NCBI RefSeq assembly: GCF_003589745.1 | Contig: NZ_CP032364.1 | Span: 2,542,001 to 2,606,000 of the forward strand | DNA: 64,000 nucleotides | Origin: Lachnoanaerobaculum umeaense | Lineage (GTDB): Bacteria > Bacillota > Clostridia > Lachnospirales > Lachnospiraceae | Direction: 5' to 3' | In this document: positions 9,548-18,433 of the stretch, piece by piece | How positions within the stretch are numbered: the stretch's first letter is position 1 | Layout: the number at the start of each line of letters is the position of its first letter | Notes under the pieces: generated by a model | The model's input: the letters and a program-made list of their open reading frames with translations, nothing else | Told to the model about the DNA's origin: nothing | Databases searched by the model: none | Translations under genes and position numbers: made by a program

Positions 9548-9570
9548 GGGTACTGCAAAATGCAGTACCC
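9548..9570. terminator. Bidirectional terminator between nagE and nox
   Basis: GGGTACTGCAAAATGCAGTACCC is a perfect 10-bp stem with an AAA loop. T-rich DNA follows on the plus side (TATATTTTTATT) and the minus side ends in TATTATTTA, so it can serve both convergent genes. Confidence 0.85.
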
Positions 9571-9580
9571 TATATTTTTA

Positions 9581-10915
9581 TTATTTTGCTGATAATGCAG
9601 CCATTGTTATATAATTATATGGTTGATTGAAATGTGGAAGGAAGAATATATCAAGCAATTTCAGCTTATCTATAGTTACCTTTTCCTGTATTGCAAGTGA
9701 GAACATGTGTATACCCATTGACATATCATATGTTGATGCCATTTGAGCACCTACTATCGCTCTTGTCTTTGCATCATATACTATCTTTATATTTACTTTA
9801 GGATTTGTTGTCTCAATAAATGTTGCCTTTTGTAAATCCTCAAATGAAGTGGAAAGTACATCCATACCAAGTTGCTTTGCTCTTTGCTCGCTAAGTCCTG
9901 TGGATACCAACTTCAAATCATATATTGAAATCGCATTTGACCCTTGAACACCGATAGTCTCAAGTTTCTTACCACATGCATTATGTGCAGCTATAATTCC
10001 TGAACGAACTGCATTGGTTGCAAGAGCGATATAAGACCTTTCCCCTGTCGCATTAAAGTATACAGTAGCACAGTCGCCAATAGCATATACGTCCTTCATG
10101 CTTGTTTGTTGAGTTTCATCAACTATGTATGCACCATTTGGCATAGTCTCAAGATATTCTTTTCCAAGCTCAGTATTTGGTCTAAATCCTATAGCAAGTA
10201 TAACCATATCACACTGATATTCATTCTTATCAGTAACTATAGCCTCTACCTTGCCATTTCCCTTTATTTCCTTTACGGTCTCACCGAAGGCAAGCTGAAT
10301 TCCATGATCTGAAAGATTCTTGTCCATCAAAGCACTAAACTCAGGATCATAATAACTTGAGAGTGAAGTATTGGCAATATCAACCATAATCACTTTTTTA
10401 TTATGTCTTTCAAAAGCTTCTGCAAGCTCTACACCTATGTATCCTGCACCTACTACGGCAATAGTCTTTATATCAGGGTTTTCAAGCTTATTTATTACTT
10501 CTTCGGCATTCTGGAAAAGCTTAACGAGCTGAACATTCTCCAAATCTCTACCAGGTATTGGTGGTACTATAGGTAGTGAACCTGTAGCAAGTATAAGCTT
10601 GTCATAGCTCTCTTCTACCTTCTGACCGTCTTCCAAAGTTGCACAAACAAACTTTTTATCAAAATCTATTCTCTCAACCTTGCTGTTCATATTAACCTTT
10701 GCTCCCTGAGACTCAAGCTTCTCCTTATTTGAATAGAAAAGTCCGTCCGGTTTTGAGATTTGTCCACCTATCCAAAGTGCCATACCACAGCCCAAAAAGC
10801 TGATATTTGAATTTTGATCAAATACTACTACTTCATCTCCCTCATTAAATCCTGTGATTGTATTGATCGCACAAGTACCGGCATGATTTGCACCTACTAC
10901 TACTATTTTACTCAT
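9581..10915 (-). CDS. nox: NADH oxidase (H2O-forming type, FAD-dependent)
   Basis: 444 residues. FAD-binding start [14 protein letters not shown] (His11 matches the conserved active-site histidine), redox cysteine Cys43 in [16 protein letters not shown]-binding [13 protein letters not shown] (about 155), and second FAD motif [11 protein letters not shown] (about 275). It reduces O2 with NADH and is typical of oxygen-tolerant anaerobes. A longer frame starts 21 codons upstream, but GGAGG lies 6 bp before the ATG at 10915. The Cys-type active site fits Nox; the related CoA-disulfide reductases are the main alternative. Confidence 0.88.
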   Translation of the reverse strand: MSKIVVVGANHAGTCAINTITGFNEGDEVVVFDQNSNISFLGCGMALWIGGQISKPDGLFYSNKEKLESQGAKVNMNSKVERIDFDKKFVCATLEDGQKVEESYDKLILATGSLPIVPPIPGRDLENVQLVKLFQNAEEVINKLENPDIKTIAVVGAGYIGVELAEAFERHNKKVIMVDIANTSLSSYYDPEFSALMDKNLSDHGIQLAFGETVKEIKGNGKVEAIVTDKNEYQCDMVILAIGFRPNTELGKEYLETMPNGAYIVDETQQTSMKDVYAIGDCATVYFNATGERSYIALATNAVRSGIIAAHNACGKKLETIGVQGSNAISIYDLKLVSTGLSEQRAKQLGMDVLSTSFEDLQKATFIETTNPKVNIKIVYDAKTRAIVGAQMASTYDMSMGIHMFSLAIQEKVTIDKLKLLDIFFLPHFNQPYNYITMAALSAK

Positions 10916-11078
10916 ATTATCCTCCAATATATTTAAATAAATAATCACTTTAATAATGTTGTCCCTCAAAAAATACACCCTATTTAATAGAGTATATTAT
11001 CGAATACACTACCATATAAAAGTGTACTATGTTTTATATTTTTTAACAAGTATTTTTAGGCTTATACAGTTAAATTTT
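10916..11078. promoter_or_regulatory. nox upstream region
   Basis: 163 bp of AT-rich sequence carrying the minus-strand nox promoter. TTGTTAAAAAATAT on the minus strand resembles one half of a Rex site, but the second half does not match, so no operator is claimed. Confidence 0.3.
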
Positions 11079-11735
11079 TTAAAATATATTTTGGATCTCC
11101 AATATATTTGATAATAAAAAACCTAAAATAGTACTCTTTTGGTATTTGATAAATTCACTATAATATATTTTATACTTTCTACCCCAAGATGAGATACAAA
11201 AACATGTATCTTCTGTTTCTTCCTTACATTCATATATCAGTACATAGTGTGCATATATATCTACTACATTTCCATTTTCTATATCTACTGCCTTTACACC
11301 TTTATTCTTTTTTAAAAATCCTAAGACATCAGGACCTACTCCCAGAATAACCGGCAACCCTGCTTTCAGACTTTTATTTACCTTTGGGAGTATATTACAG
11401 CCATACCCCCATTTAGCTTTCATAGAAATACTGTTATCTTTAAAATATCTATTTAAACCTTTTGACAGTGAAAAACCTGTCATACCCTTTATGAATGGCA
11501 TATTTAAGATGAATAAATACTTCTTATATAATAACATAACAAAGGCAATAAAACTTTCTTTACTTATTACTGTATTACTTTTAAACCTGGACTTCCAAAA
11601 GCACATCAAAAAATTGCATATTGCAATTATTCCACAACCATATTCCGCTATATCTCTATGATCCTTAAAAAACCATCCCTGATTTCCACCGGTATAGAAC
11701 TCACTACCATTTTGTATAAGTAAATCATTCTCCAT
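11079..11735 (-). CDS. C39-like cysteine peptidase-fold protein of unknown role
   Basis: About 218 residues, no signal peptide. The pattern Cys34 in AEYGCGIIAICNF, His163 in YAHYVLIYE and SSWGRK at about 182 resembles papain-like C39 peptidases, where Cys, His and a DPW/SWG segment form the site; GLPVILGVGP precedes the His as usual. It follows nrdG with a 4-bp gap and ends the aroF-nrdG transcript. No clear ribosome site precedes the ATG at 11735; a TTG at 11759 overlapping nrdG with AGGAC upstream is an alternative. It might process a peptide or be an inactive relative; I do not know its substrate. Confidence 0.55.
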   Translation of the reverse strand: MENDLLIQNGSEFYTGGNQGWFFKDHRDIAEYGCGIIAICNFLMCFWKSRFKSNTVISKESFIAFVMLLYKKYLFILNMPFIKGMTGFSLSKGLNRYFKDNSISMKAKWGYGCNILPKVNKSLKAGLPVILGVGPDVLGFLKKNKGVKAVDIENGNVVDIYAHYVLIYECKEETEDTCFCISSWGRKYKIYYSEFIKYQKSTILGFLLSNILEIQNIF

Positions 11736-11739
11736 AAAA

Positions 11740-12288
11740 CTACATACTATGAGTGGCAAAAGTCCTGTCGTCTTCCCAGAGTACTACTCTTCCTTCTTTG
11801 CGACTCCTTTTCACATCTATAATTCTTTGGTTAGAGCTTCCTCTAAACCTTAATGTAATATCATAAAGTTCCTGTACAAATTTACCGTCAACTATGACAT
11901 CACAATGTTCTAAGATTTTTGGCGTAGCCTCACAGTATGCTCTACCCCCCTCTATCAAATCAACATCATATGTATATCCTGAGTATATCCAAAGATTCTT
12001 CTTTGGATATCTCTTTTTAAACGCCTCTATCAATGGTAGAATTCCTATCTGATTTACCTTTTCCATAGGCTCTCCACCCAATATAGTCATTCCGGATACA
12101 TAGTCATGCTGTAAAGATGCCAATATATTTTCCATGATTTCTTCTGTTAATATATCCCCATATTTAAAATCCCATGCCATCTCATTAAAACAACCCTTAC
12201 ATGCATGTGTACATCCGGATACAAATAGAGAGGTTCTGACTCCGGGACCATTGGCTATATCGTCATACTTTATATTTGCATAATTCAT
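11740..12288 (-). CDS. nrdG: Anaerobic ribonucleotide reductase activating protein (radical SAM)
   Basis: 182 residues. The radical-SAM cluster motif is Cys26, Cys30 and Cys33 (SGCTHACKGCFN). Other family segments: IKYDDIANGPGVRTSLFVSGC at the start and MTILGGEPMEKVNQ. It makes the glycyl radical on NrdD using S-adenosylmethionine. The start overlaps the DAHP synthase stop by one base. Its partner nrdD is 2.6 kb upstream, separated by aroF and by tyrS on the other strand, an unusual split for genes that are normally adjacent. Confidence 0.94.
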   Translation of the reverse strand: MNYANIKYDDIANGPGVRTSLFVSGCTHACKGCFNEMAWDFKYGDILTEEIMENILASLQHDYVSGMTILGGEPMEKVNQIGILPLIEAFKKRYPKKNLWIYSGYTYDVDLIEGGRAYCEATPKILEHCDVIVDGKFVQELYDITLRFRGSSNQRIIDVKRSRKEGRVVLWEDDRTFATHSM

Positions 12289-13316
12289 TATAGCATATCT
12301 GCCATTTCTAAAAGAAGTTTCTTTGAATCCTCAAAGCCCAAGCATGGATCGGTGATAGACTTTCCATATATATGCTCTTCTATCTTCTGATTACCTTCTT
12401 CAATATAGCTCTCTATCATTACACCCTTTACAAAACCTGCTATCTCATCAGAATATCTCATAGAATGCAATACTTCTTTTACTATACGAACCTGCTCCTT
12501 GTATTTCTTATTGGAGTTTGAGTGGTTGGCATCCACTATAACAGCAGGATTTAGTATATCTCTTTCCATATATAGATCCAATAAAAGTTTCAAATCCTCA
12601 TAGTGATAGTTTGGTAGGCACTGTCCATGCTTATTGACTGCACCACGAAGTATTGCATGTGCAAGCGGATTTCCATCTGTCTTTATCTCAAAATTTCTGT
12701 AAATAAACTCATGAGATTGCTGTGCTGCATATATTGCGTTCAACATAACTGACATATCTCCACTTGTTGGGTTCTTCATACCTACCGGTACATCAACACC
12801 TGAAGATGTAAGTCTATGTTGCTGATTCTCAACCGATCTTGCACCCACAGCAATATAGCTCATCAAGTCATCCAAATATCCAAGATTATCCGGGTAGAGC
12901 ATCTCATCCGCTGTAAAAAGTCCTGTCTCCTCTATTACTCTAAGATGCATCTTTCTTATTGCAACAATACCCTCATGTACATTAGGTTTTTTCTCAGGAT
13001 TTGGCTGGTGCAAAAGCCCCTTGTATCCATCTCCATTTGTTCTTGGTTTATTGGTATATACTCTTGGTATAACTATTATCTTATCCTTTATCTGTTCAGC
13101 CACCTTTACAAGTCTGCTTGCATAGTCAAGTACAGAATCTTCATTGTCTGCAGAACATGGCCCTATTACAGCCAAAAACTTTTTGCTTTTACCGGTGATA
13201 ACATCAGAAATTTCACGGTCGAATTCCAGCTTTTTCTCCCTTAGTTCTTTACTTAAAGGATATTTATCTATGATTTCCTCAGGTGAAGGTAGATTGTTAA
13301 TATATTTTATTCCCAT
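12288..13316 (-). CDS. aroF: 3-deoxy-7-phosphoheptulonate (DAHP) synthase, AroFGH type
   Basis: 342 residues. Condenses phosphoenolpyruvate and erythrose 4-phosphate, first step of the shikimate pathway. Motifs: AVIGPCSADNEDSVLDYASRL, VIPRVYTNKPRTNGDGYKGL, GARSVENQQHR, VDANHSNSNKKYKEQ and GKSITDPCLGF. A longer frame adds five codons, but AAAGAGG lies 5 bp before the ATG at 13316 and nothing comparable precedes the outer ATG. I cannot tell which aromatic amino acid inhibits it. It heads the aroF-nrdG-C39 transcript. Confidence 0.93.
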   Translation of the reverse strand: MGIKYINNLPSPEEIIDKYPLSKELREKKLEFDREISDVITGKSKKFLAVIGPCSADNEDSVLDYASRLVKVAEQIKDKIIVIPRVYTNKPRTNGDGYKGLLHQPNPEKKPNVHEGIVAIRKMHLRVIEETGLFTADEMLYPDNLGYLDDLMSYIAVGARSVENQQHRLTSSGVDVPVGMKNPTSGDMSVMLNAIYAAQQSHEFIYRNFEIKTDGNPLAHAILRGAVNKHGQCLPNYHYEDLKLLLDLYMERDILNPAVIVDANHSNSNKKYKEQVRIVKEVLHSMRYSDEIAGFVKGVMIESYIEEGNQKIEEHIYGKSITDPCLGFEDSKKLLLEMADML

Positions 13317-13457
13317 AATTTCCTCTTTCATTTATATGTGTTCTGAATTCAAATTATCCAAAGCTTTACTTAATGTGTCATTTTATAGTCATACAACATT
13401 GTCGTATATAATATTTTAACAGTATAAAATAATCAGAAAAAATTATCAAGTCTTTAT

Positions 13458-13518
13458 CACTTTAAAGTTTTAAACTTTCAAAGTGTGAGCTTGACCCTTT
13501 TTCATTACTTTGTTATAC
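13458..13518 (+). promoter_or_regulatory. tyrS promoter with an upstream palindrome
   Basis: TTGACC at 13491-13496 and TTATAC at 13513-13518 with 16-bp spacing. Just upstream, 13458-13485 is a near-perfect inverted repeat (CACTTT...AAAGTG outer arms, AAGTTT/AAACTT inner arms) that could be an operator shared with the divergent aroF. The leader is too short for a T-box. Confidence 0.5.
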
Positions 13519-13573
13519 TTCTTTTTATGAAATTTTATCAGCCGAAGCTGCAATAAATAAAGGATGGATATGT

Positions 13574-14800
13574 ATGAATTGTTATGATGAATTAAAGGCA
13601 AGAGGACTTATTGCCCAGGTTACAAATGAAGAAGAAATCAGCAAAATGATAAACAATGGTGAGGCTACATTTTATATAGGATTTGATCCCACTGCAGACA
13701 GCCTCCATGTAGGACATTTTATGGCACTTTGCCTTATGAAGAGACTTCAAATGGCTGGAAACAAACCTATTGCTTTAGTAGGCGGCGGTACAGGTATGAT
13801 AGGGGATCCTTCAGGTAGAAGCGACCTTAGACAGGTACTTACTATAGAAAATATTGATCACAACTGTGAATGCTTTAAAAAGCAAATGAGTCGCTTTATT
13901 GAATTCGGTGAAAACAAAGCAAAAATGGTAAATAATGCAGATTGGCTAAGAGATCTCAACTATATGGATTTCATTCGTGATATAGGTCCACATTTTTCTG
14001 TCAACAATATGCTTAGAGCTAAATGCTATGAAAATCGTATGGCAAACGGACTCTCATTTCTTGAGTTTAACTATATGATACTCCAAAGCTACGACTTCTA
14101 CAGACTTTTCCTTGACTATGGATGCAATATGCAGTTCGGTGGTGATGATCAGTGGTCAAATATGCTTGGAGGTACCGAGCTTATTAGACGAAAGCTTGGC
14201 AAGGATGCACACGCTATGACCATTACTCTTCTACTAAACTCAGAAGGTAAGAAGATGGGTAAGACCGTTGGCGGTGCAGTTTGGCTTGATCCAAATAAGA
14301 CCTCTCCATTTGACTTCTATCAGTACTGGAGAAATCTTCCTGATGCGGATGTTCTCACTTGCCTTAGGATGCTTACCTTCCTTCCGCTTGAGCAGATAGA
14401 AGAAATGTCTTCATGGGAAGGAGTACAGCTCAATGAAGCTAAGGAAATTCTTGCAATGCATCTTACTGAACTTGTACATGGCAAGGAAGAGGCAGATAAG
14501 GCTAATGCTGCCAGCAAATCACTCTTTGTAGGCGGTGGTGATATGAGCAATGTTCCTACTTATATTCTACAGGATGAAGATTACAGAGACGGTACTATTG
14601 ATCTTTCAGGTGTACTTGTAGTAAGCGGACTTTCAAAGACCAGATCTGAAGCCAGAAGAAACATAGAACAGGGTGGTGTTTCTATAGAAGGTGAAGTTAT
14701 AAATGATGTAAAAAAAATTTTCACAAAAGAGGATTTTTCAGGTGAAGGACTTCTTGTTAAGAGAGGTAAGAAGAATTTCTGCAAAGTTAAATCAGAATAA
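13574..14800 (+). CDS. tyrS: Tyrosyl-tRNA synthetase
   Basis: 408 residues, usual length. Class I synthetase: HIGH-like HVGHFMALC after IGFDPTADSL, tyrosine pocket segments NYMILQSYDFYRL and GGDDQWSNMLGGTELIRR, and KMSKS-like GKKMGKT. A C-terminal S4-type RNA-binding domain starts near residue 345 (LSGVLVVSGLSKTRSEARRNIEQGGVSIEG). It charges tRNA-Tyr. It lies on the plus strand between aroF/nrdG and nrdD, which are both minus-strand genes. AAAGGATGG precedes the ATG. Confidence 0.96.
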   Translation: MNCYDELKARGLIAQVTNEEEISKMINNGEATFYIGFDPTADSLHVGHFMALCLMKRLQMAGNKPIALVGGGTGMIGDPSGRSDLRQVLTIENIDHNCECFKKQMSRFIEFGENKAKMVNNADWLRDLNYMDFIRDIGPHFSVNNMLRAKCYENRMANGLSFLEFNYMILQSYDFYRLFLDYGCNMQFGGDDQWSNMLGGTELIRRKLGKDAHAMTITLLLNSEGKKMGKTVGGAVWLDPNKTSPFDFYQYWRNLPDADVLTCLRMLTFLPLEQIEEMSSWEGVQLNEAKEILAMHLTELVHGKEEADKANAASKSLFVGGGDMSNVPTYILQDEDYRDGTIDLSGVLVVSGLSKTRSEARRNIEQGGVSIEGEVINDVKKIFTKEDFSGEGLLVKRGKKNFCKVKSE

Positions 14801-14810
14801 ATTTATTTAA

Positions 14811-14838
14811 GGAAGTATATTTTTTGTACTTCCTTTTT
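14811..14838 (+). terminator. tyrS terminator
   Basis: GGAAGTA at 14811-14817 pairs with TACTTCC at 14827-14833, followed by TTTTT. Confidence 0.85.
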
Positions 14839-14842
14839 CATT

Positions 14843-14871
14843 AAAAAGCTGCTGCATTTTAGTGCAACAGC
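14843..14871 (-). terminator. nrdD terminator
   Basis: On the minus strand GCTGTTGCA pairs with TGCAGCAGC across a CTAAAA loop and is followed by TTTTT. It lies 9 bp after the nrdD stop, back to back with the tyrS terminator. Confidence 0.87.
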
Positions 14872-14879
14872 CTTTAATT

Positions 14880-17048
14880 TTATAAGTGCAGTACTCTATC
14901 CGCAATCTCTTGAGTCCTACCTTGATTCCAGAACTGTGTTCCTATATATCCACAGGTTCTTCTTGCTACATTAAGTTTATTCTGATCTGTATTTCCACAT
15001 TTCGGACATTTCCATACAAGCTTACCCTCGTCCTCAACTATCTTAATTTCCCCGTCAAATCCACATTCCTGACAATAATCAGACTTGGTATTTAGCTCAG
15101 CATACATTATATTGTCATATATAAATCCAAGCAGACTCATTACCGCTTCAAGATTGTCCTGCATATTCGGTACTTCTACATAACTTATTGCACCACCAGG
15201 CGAAAGTTTTTGGAATTCACTCTCAAACTTAAGCTTTGTAAATGCATCTATATCCTCTGCGACATGAACATGGTAGCTATTTGTAATATAGTTCTTATCT
15301 GTAATACCTTCTATGATTCCAAACCTCTTTTGAAGAGCCTTTGCAAACTTATACGTTGTGGATTCAAGCGGTGTACCATATGGAGAATAGTCAATATTCT
15401 CAGCCTGCTTCCACTCATTACATTTATCATTCATCTTTTGCATTACACTAAGTGCAAATGGCTTTGCCGCATCATCAGTATGGCTCTTTCCGGTCATATA
15501 CTTTACACACTCATAAAGTCCGGCATATCCAAGACTTATAGTAGAATATCCGCCATATAAAAGCTTATCTATCGGTTCGCCTTTCTTCAATCTTCCAAGA
15601 GCCCCATACTGCCAGAGTATAGGTGCAACATCTGAAGGTGTTCCCAACAATCTCTTATGTCTTGCTCTCAATGCACGATGACAAAGCTCAAGTCTCTCTT
15701 CAAATATTTTCCAGAACTTTGTAGTATCTCCACCTGAAGACAGTGCAACGTCTACAAGATTAATAGTGACAACTCCCTGATTAAATCTTCCGTAGTATTT
15801 TGCCTTACCATTCTCATCCACATATGGTGTAAGGAAACTTCTGCATCCCATAGGAGTATAACAATTTCCGTTGCCATTCTTATCTACCTTTAGCTCGAAC
15901 ATCTTCTTCTCAGAAACATAGTCAGGTACAAGCCTCTTTGCAGTACATTTTGCTGCAAGCTTTGTAAGATGATAATATCTGCTTCCCGGACGAACATTGT
16001 CCTCTTCAAGCACATATATAAGCTTAGGGAATGCCGGTGTTACCCAAACGCCGTTCTCATTCTTTACACCCTGATATCTCTGTCTTATCATTTCCTCAAT
16101 AATAAGTGCCAGATCCTCTTTTTCTCTATCATTCTTTGCTTCATTCAAATACATAAATACTGTAATGAATGGAGCCTGACCATTTGTGGTCATCAAAGTA
16201 ACCACCTGATACTGGATAGTCTGTATTCCCTTTGTAATCTCCTTACGAAGTCTGTTTTCAACGATCTCTTCCTTTCTTTCCTTAGAAACATTTAGACCGT
16301 ACATCTCAGCTTCAACCTCATCGCGAATCTTCTGTCTGCTGACATCCACAAAAGGAGCAAGATGTGTGAGTGAAATACTCTGTCCACCATATTGACTGGA
16401 TGCTACTTGGGCAATAATCTGTGTGGCAATATTGCAAGCTGTTGAAAAACTGTGTGGCTTCTCTATAAATGTACCTGAAATTACAGTACCGTTTTGAAGC
16501 ATATCTTCCAGGTTTACAAGATCACAGTTGTGCATATGCTGTGCAAAGTAATCCGCATCATGAAAATGAAGTATTCCCGCCTTATGTGCTTCCACTATCT
16601 CAGGATCAAGAAGTATTCTTTCTGTGAGATCCTTTGAAACCTCTCCAGCCATATAATCTCTTTGCACTGAAGCAACGGTAGGATTTTTATTGGAATTCTC
16701 CTGCTTTACTTCCTCATTGTCACATTCAATAAGTGCCAATATTTTATCATCTGTTGTGTTGTGTTTTCTCTTTATACTCTGAACATATCTATATGTAATA
16801 TATCTTCTGGCAACCTCAAAAGCATTCTCTCTCATGATGCCATCCTCAACCATATCTTGTATCTCTTCCACGCTCATAGCACGATTCATGCTCATACATT
16901 GATTCTCTACAGTTTTGGCAATACGGTCTACCTGTGGCTTCTTTAATTTATCATCTTCACCCACTACAGCATTTGCCTTATAAATGGCTGCCATAATCTT
17001 TGAAATATCAAAATCAACCTCTGCACCACTTCTCTTTATGATTCTCAT
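14880..17048 (-). CDS. nrdD: Anaerobic ribonucleoside-triphosphate reductase (class III)
   Basis: 722 residues. N-terminal ATP-cone allosteric domain (about 1-95, MRIIKRSGAEVDFDISKIMAAIYKAN), catalytic barrel, zinc site with two CxxC pairs (CQECGFDGEI, WKCPKCGN), and the glycyl radical loop RRTCGYIGTQFWNQGRTQEI at the C-terminus. It reduces ribonucleoside triphosphates to deoxynucleotides without oxygen and is activated by NrdG. A TTG six codons upstream extends the frame, but AGGAAGGA precedes the ATG at 17048 and MRIIKR is the family start. Control by NrdR is likely from the box in its promoter. Confidence 0.96.
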   Translation of the reverse strand: MRIIKRSGAEVDFDISKIMAAIYKANAVVGEDDKLKKPQVDRIAKTVENQCMSMNRAMSVEEIQDMVEDGIMRENAFEVARRYITYRYVQSIKRKHNTTDDKILALIECDNEEVKQENSNKNPTVASVQRDYMAGEVSKDLTERILLDPEIVEAHKAGILHFHDADYFAQHMHNCDLVNLEDMLQNGTVISGTFIEKPHSFSTACNIATQIIAQVASSQYGGQSISLTHLAPFVDVSRQKIRDEVEAEMYGLNVSKERKEEIVENRLRKEITKGIQTIQYQVVTLMTTNGQAPFITVFMYLNEAKNDREKEDLALIIEEMIRQRYQGVKNENGVWVTPAFPKLIYVLEEDNVRPGSRYYHLTKLAAKCTAKRLVPDYVSEKKMFELKVDKNGNGNCYTPMGCRSFLTPYVDENGKAKYYGRFNQGVVTINLVDVALSSGGDTTKFWKIFEERLELCHRALRARHKRLLGTPSDVAPILWQYGALGRLKKGEPIDKLLYGGYSTISLGYAGLYECVKYMTGKSHTDDAAKPFALSVMQKMNDKCNEWKQAENIDYSPYGTPLESTTYKFAKALQKRFGIIEGITDKNYITNSYHVHVAEDIDAFTKLKFESEFQKLSPGGAISYVEVPNMQDNLEAVMSLLGFIYDNIMYAELNTKSDYCQECGFDGEIKIVEDEGKLVWKCPKCGNTDQNKLNVARRTCGYIGTQFWNQGRTQEIADRVLHL

Positions 17049-17143
17049 ATCTGAATCCTTCCTCAAATTTATTACTATATGTTTCCCGTCTCTATCTCTG
17101 CCAAATCCTTAAAAACTCCAAGGCTTGACATTCACGTTTTCAT

Positions 17144-17172
17144 AGTATACACAATATATAGTGTATGGTCAA
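17144..17172 (-). promoter_or_regulatory. nrdD promoter containing a NrdR box
   Basis: On the minus strand, -35 TTGACC (17167-17172) and -10 TATACT (17144-17149) are 17 bp apart. The palindrome ACACAATATATAGTGT at 17149-17164 fits the NrdR-box consensus and fills the spacer, so bound NrdR would block RNA polymerase. Only one clear box is visible; most NrdR promoters have two. Confidence 0.88.
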
Positions 17173-17372
17173 TGCGTATTTTACAACATAATGTAAAAAA
17201 ACTTTATGTAGGAATTTCACCAAAAATACTTTTAAAATTTTCAAATCACAAAATATAAACAAACTTATTATAATTTTTCACCATAAAAAACTTAACAAAG
17301 TCTATTTCACTATTATTTTTTATTGTTTTTGAAACCTATATAGCTTATTTTAAAAATTATAAAAAATACAAT

Positions 17373-17424
17373 ATGAAACTCATTTTCATTTTCTCTTGAC
17401 ATATTCTCTTTGCTTTTATATTCT
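17373..17424 (+). promoter_or_regulatory. Promoter of the nik/dpp-type operon with a Fur-like palindrome
   Basis: TTGACA (17396-17401) and TATTCT (17419-17424) are 17 bp apart. Immediately upstream, 17373-17389 (ATGAAACTCATTTTCAT) is a 17-bp palindrome with one mismatch per half, similar in shape to Fur/PerR-family boxes. The rest of the intergenic stretch (17173-17372) is AT-rich with nothing recognised. Confidence 0.55.
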
Positions 17425-17473
17425 ATTATCATATTTGAAGCTTTTGCTTAAACAAATAAATTTTACCTTTGGG

Positions 17474-18433
17474 ATGGAAAATTTGTATAAATATATTTTA
17501 AAAAGATTATTATCATTAATACCTATACTTATAGGTATCAGCTTCATATCTTTTGCTCTTATCTACTTTACAGGAGGAGATGCTGTTGCAGTCAGATATG
17601 AGGCTATAGGAGGAGTTCTTTCTCCTGAGCTTCTAAACCAAAAAAGAGAAGAGCTTGGATTAAATCGTCCCTTTATGGTTCAATATTTCACTTGGTTGCT
17701 TGGAGTAATACAGGGAGATATGGGAATCAGCTATGTATCAGGCAAGCCTGTTTTTAGCTATATTATGAGCAAACTGCCAAATACATTGCTTCTTTCTCTC
17801 AGCGCATTGTTTACAACTATGTTTATCTCACTGCCACTTGGCATACTTTCAGCAGTAAAAAAGAATGGCATTTTTGACAATATTATAAGGACTATGTCAT
17901 TCATAGGCAATTCACTCCCCAATTTTTTTGTGGCACTTGTGCTTTCATATATTTTCGCATTAAAAATGAAACTTTTGCCTGTAATATCACAGGGTACAAG
18001 CTTAAAAAGCCTTATACTGCCTACACTTACACTTTCACTCGCAATGAGTGCCAAGTATATCAGACAAATCCGTTCACTTATAATAGCAGAACTCTCAAAA
18101 CCTTATGTAAGTGGAGCAAGAGCTAGAGGTATCAAGGAAAATATCATTATATTTTTTAATGTACTTAGACTTACATCTCTTACTCTTATCACTCTTATGA
18201 CCCTTAGTTTTGGAAGCCTGCTTGGTGGCAGCTCTATAGTTGAAAGTATTTTTATGTGGGACGGTATAGGAAAACTTGCCATAGAATCTATAAATCTGCG
18301 TGACTATCCTATGATTCTGGCATATGTGCTTTGGATGGCGCTTATCTATGTTTTTGTAAATTTACTGGCAGATATTTCCTATTATTTCCTGGATCCAAGG
18401 CTTAGACTGGGAGGTGGTAAACATGCGAACTAA
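17474..18433 (+). CDS. ABC importer permease, DppB/NikB type
   Basis: 319 residues, about six membrane helices. N-terminus MENLYKYILKRLLSLIPILIGISFISFALIYFTGGDA is typical of peptide/nickel permease subunit B; the EAA-like loop is seen at AKYIRQIRSLIIAELSKPYVSGARARGIKE. The frame extends 26 codons upstream, but the family start is MENLYKY at 17474. The ribosome site is weak (GGGA only). First gene of a five-gene importer; the next gene overlaps its end. Confidence 0.88.
   Translation: MENLYKYILKRLLSLIPILIGISFISFALIYFTGGDAVAVRYEAIGGVLSPELLNQKREELGLNRPFMVQYFTWLLGVIQGDMGISYVSGKPVFSYIMSKLPNTLLLSLSALFTTMFISLPLGILSAVKKNGIFDNIIRTMSFIGNSLPNFFVALVLSYIFALKMKLLPVISQGTSLKSLILPTLTLSLAMSAKYIRQIRSLIIAELSKPYVSGARARGIKENIIIFFNVLRLTSLTLITLMTLSFGSLLGGSSIVESIFMWDGIGKLAIESINLRDYPMILAYVLWMALIYVFVNLLADISYYFLDPRLRLGGGKHAN

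Noticed and set aside
10980..11078. Rex operator before nox
   Set aside because: Only one half site (TTGTTAA) fits; the second half does not match.
13332..13573. T-box leader for tyrS
   Set aside because: The leader after the predicted promoter is about 50 bp, too short, and no T-box core sequence is seen.
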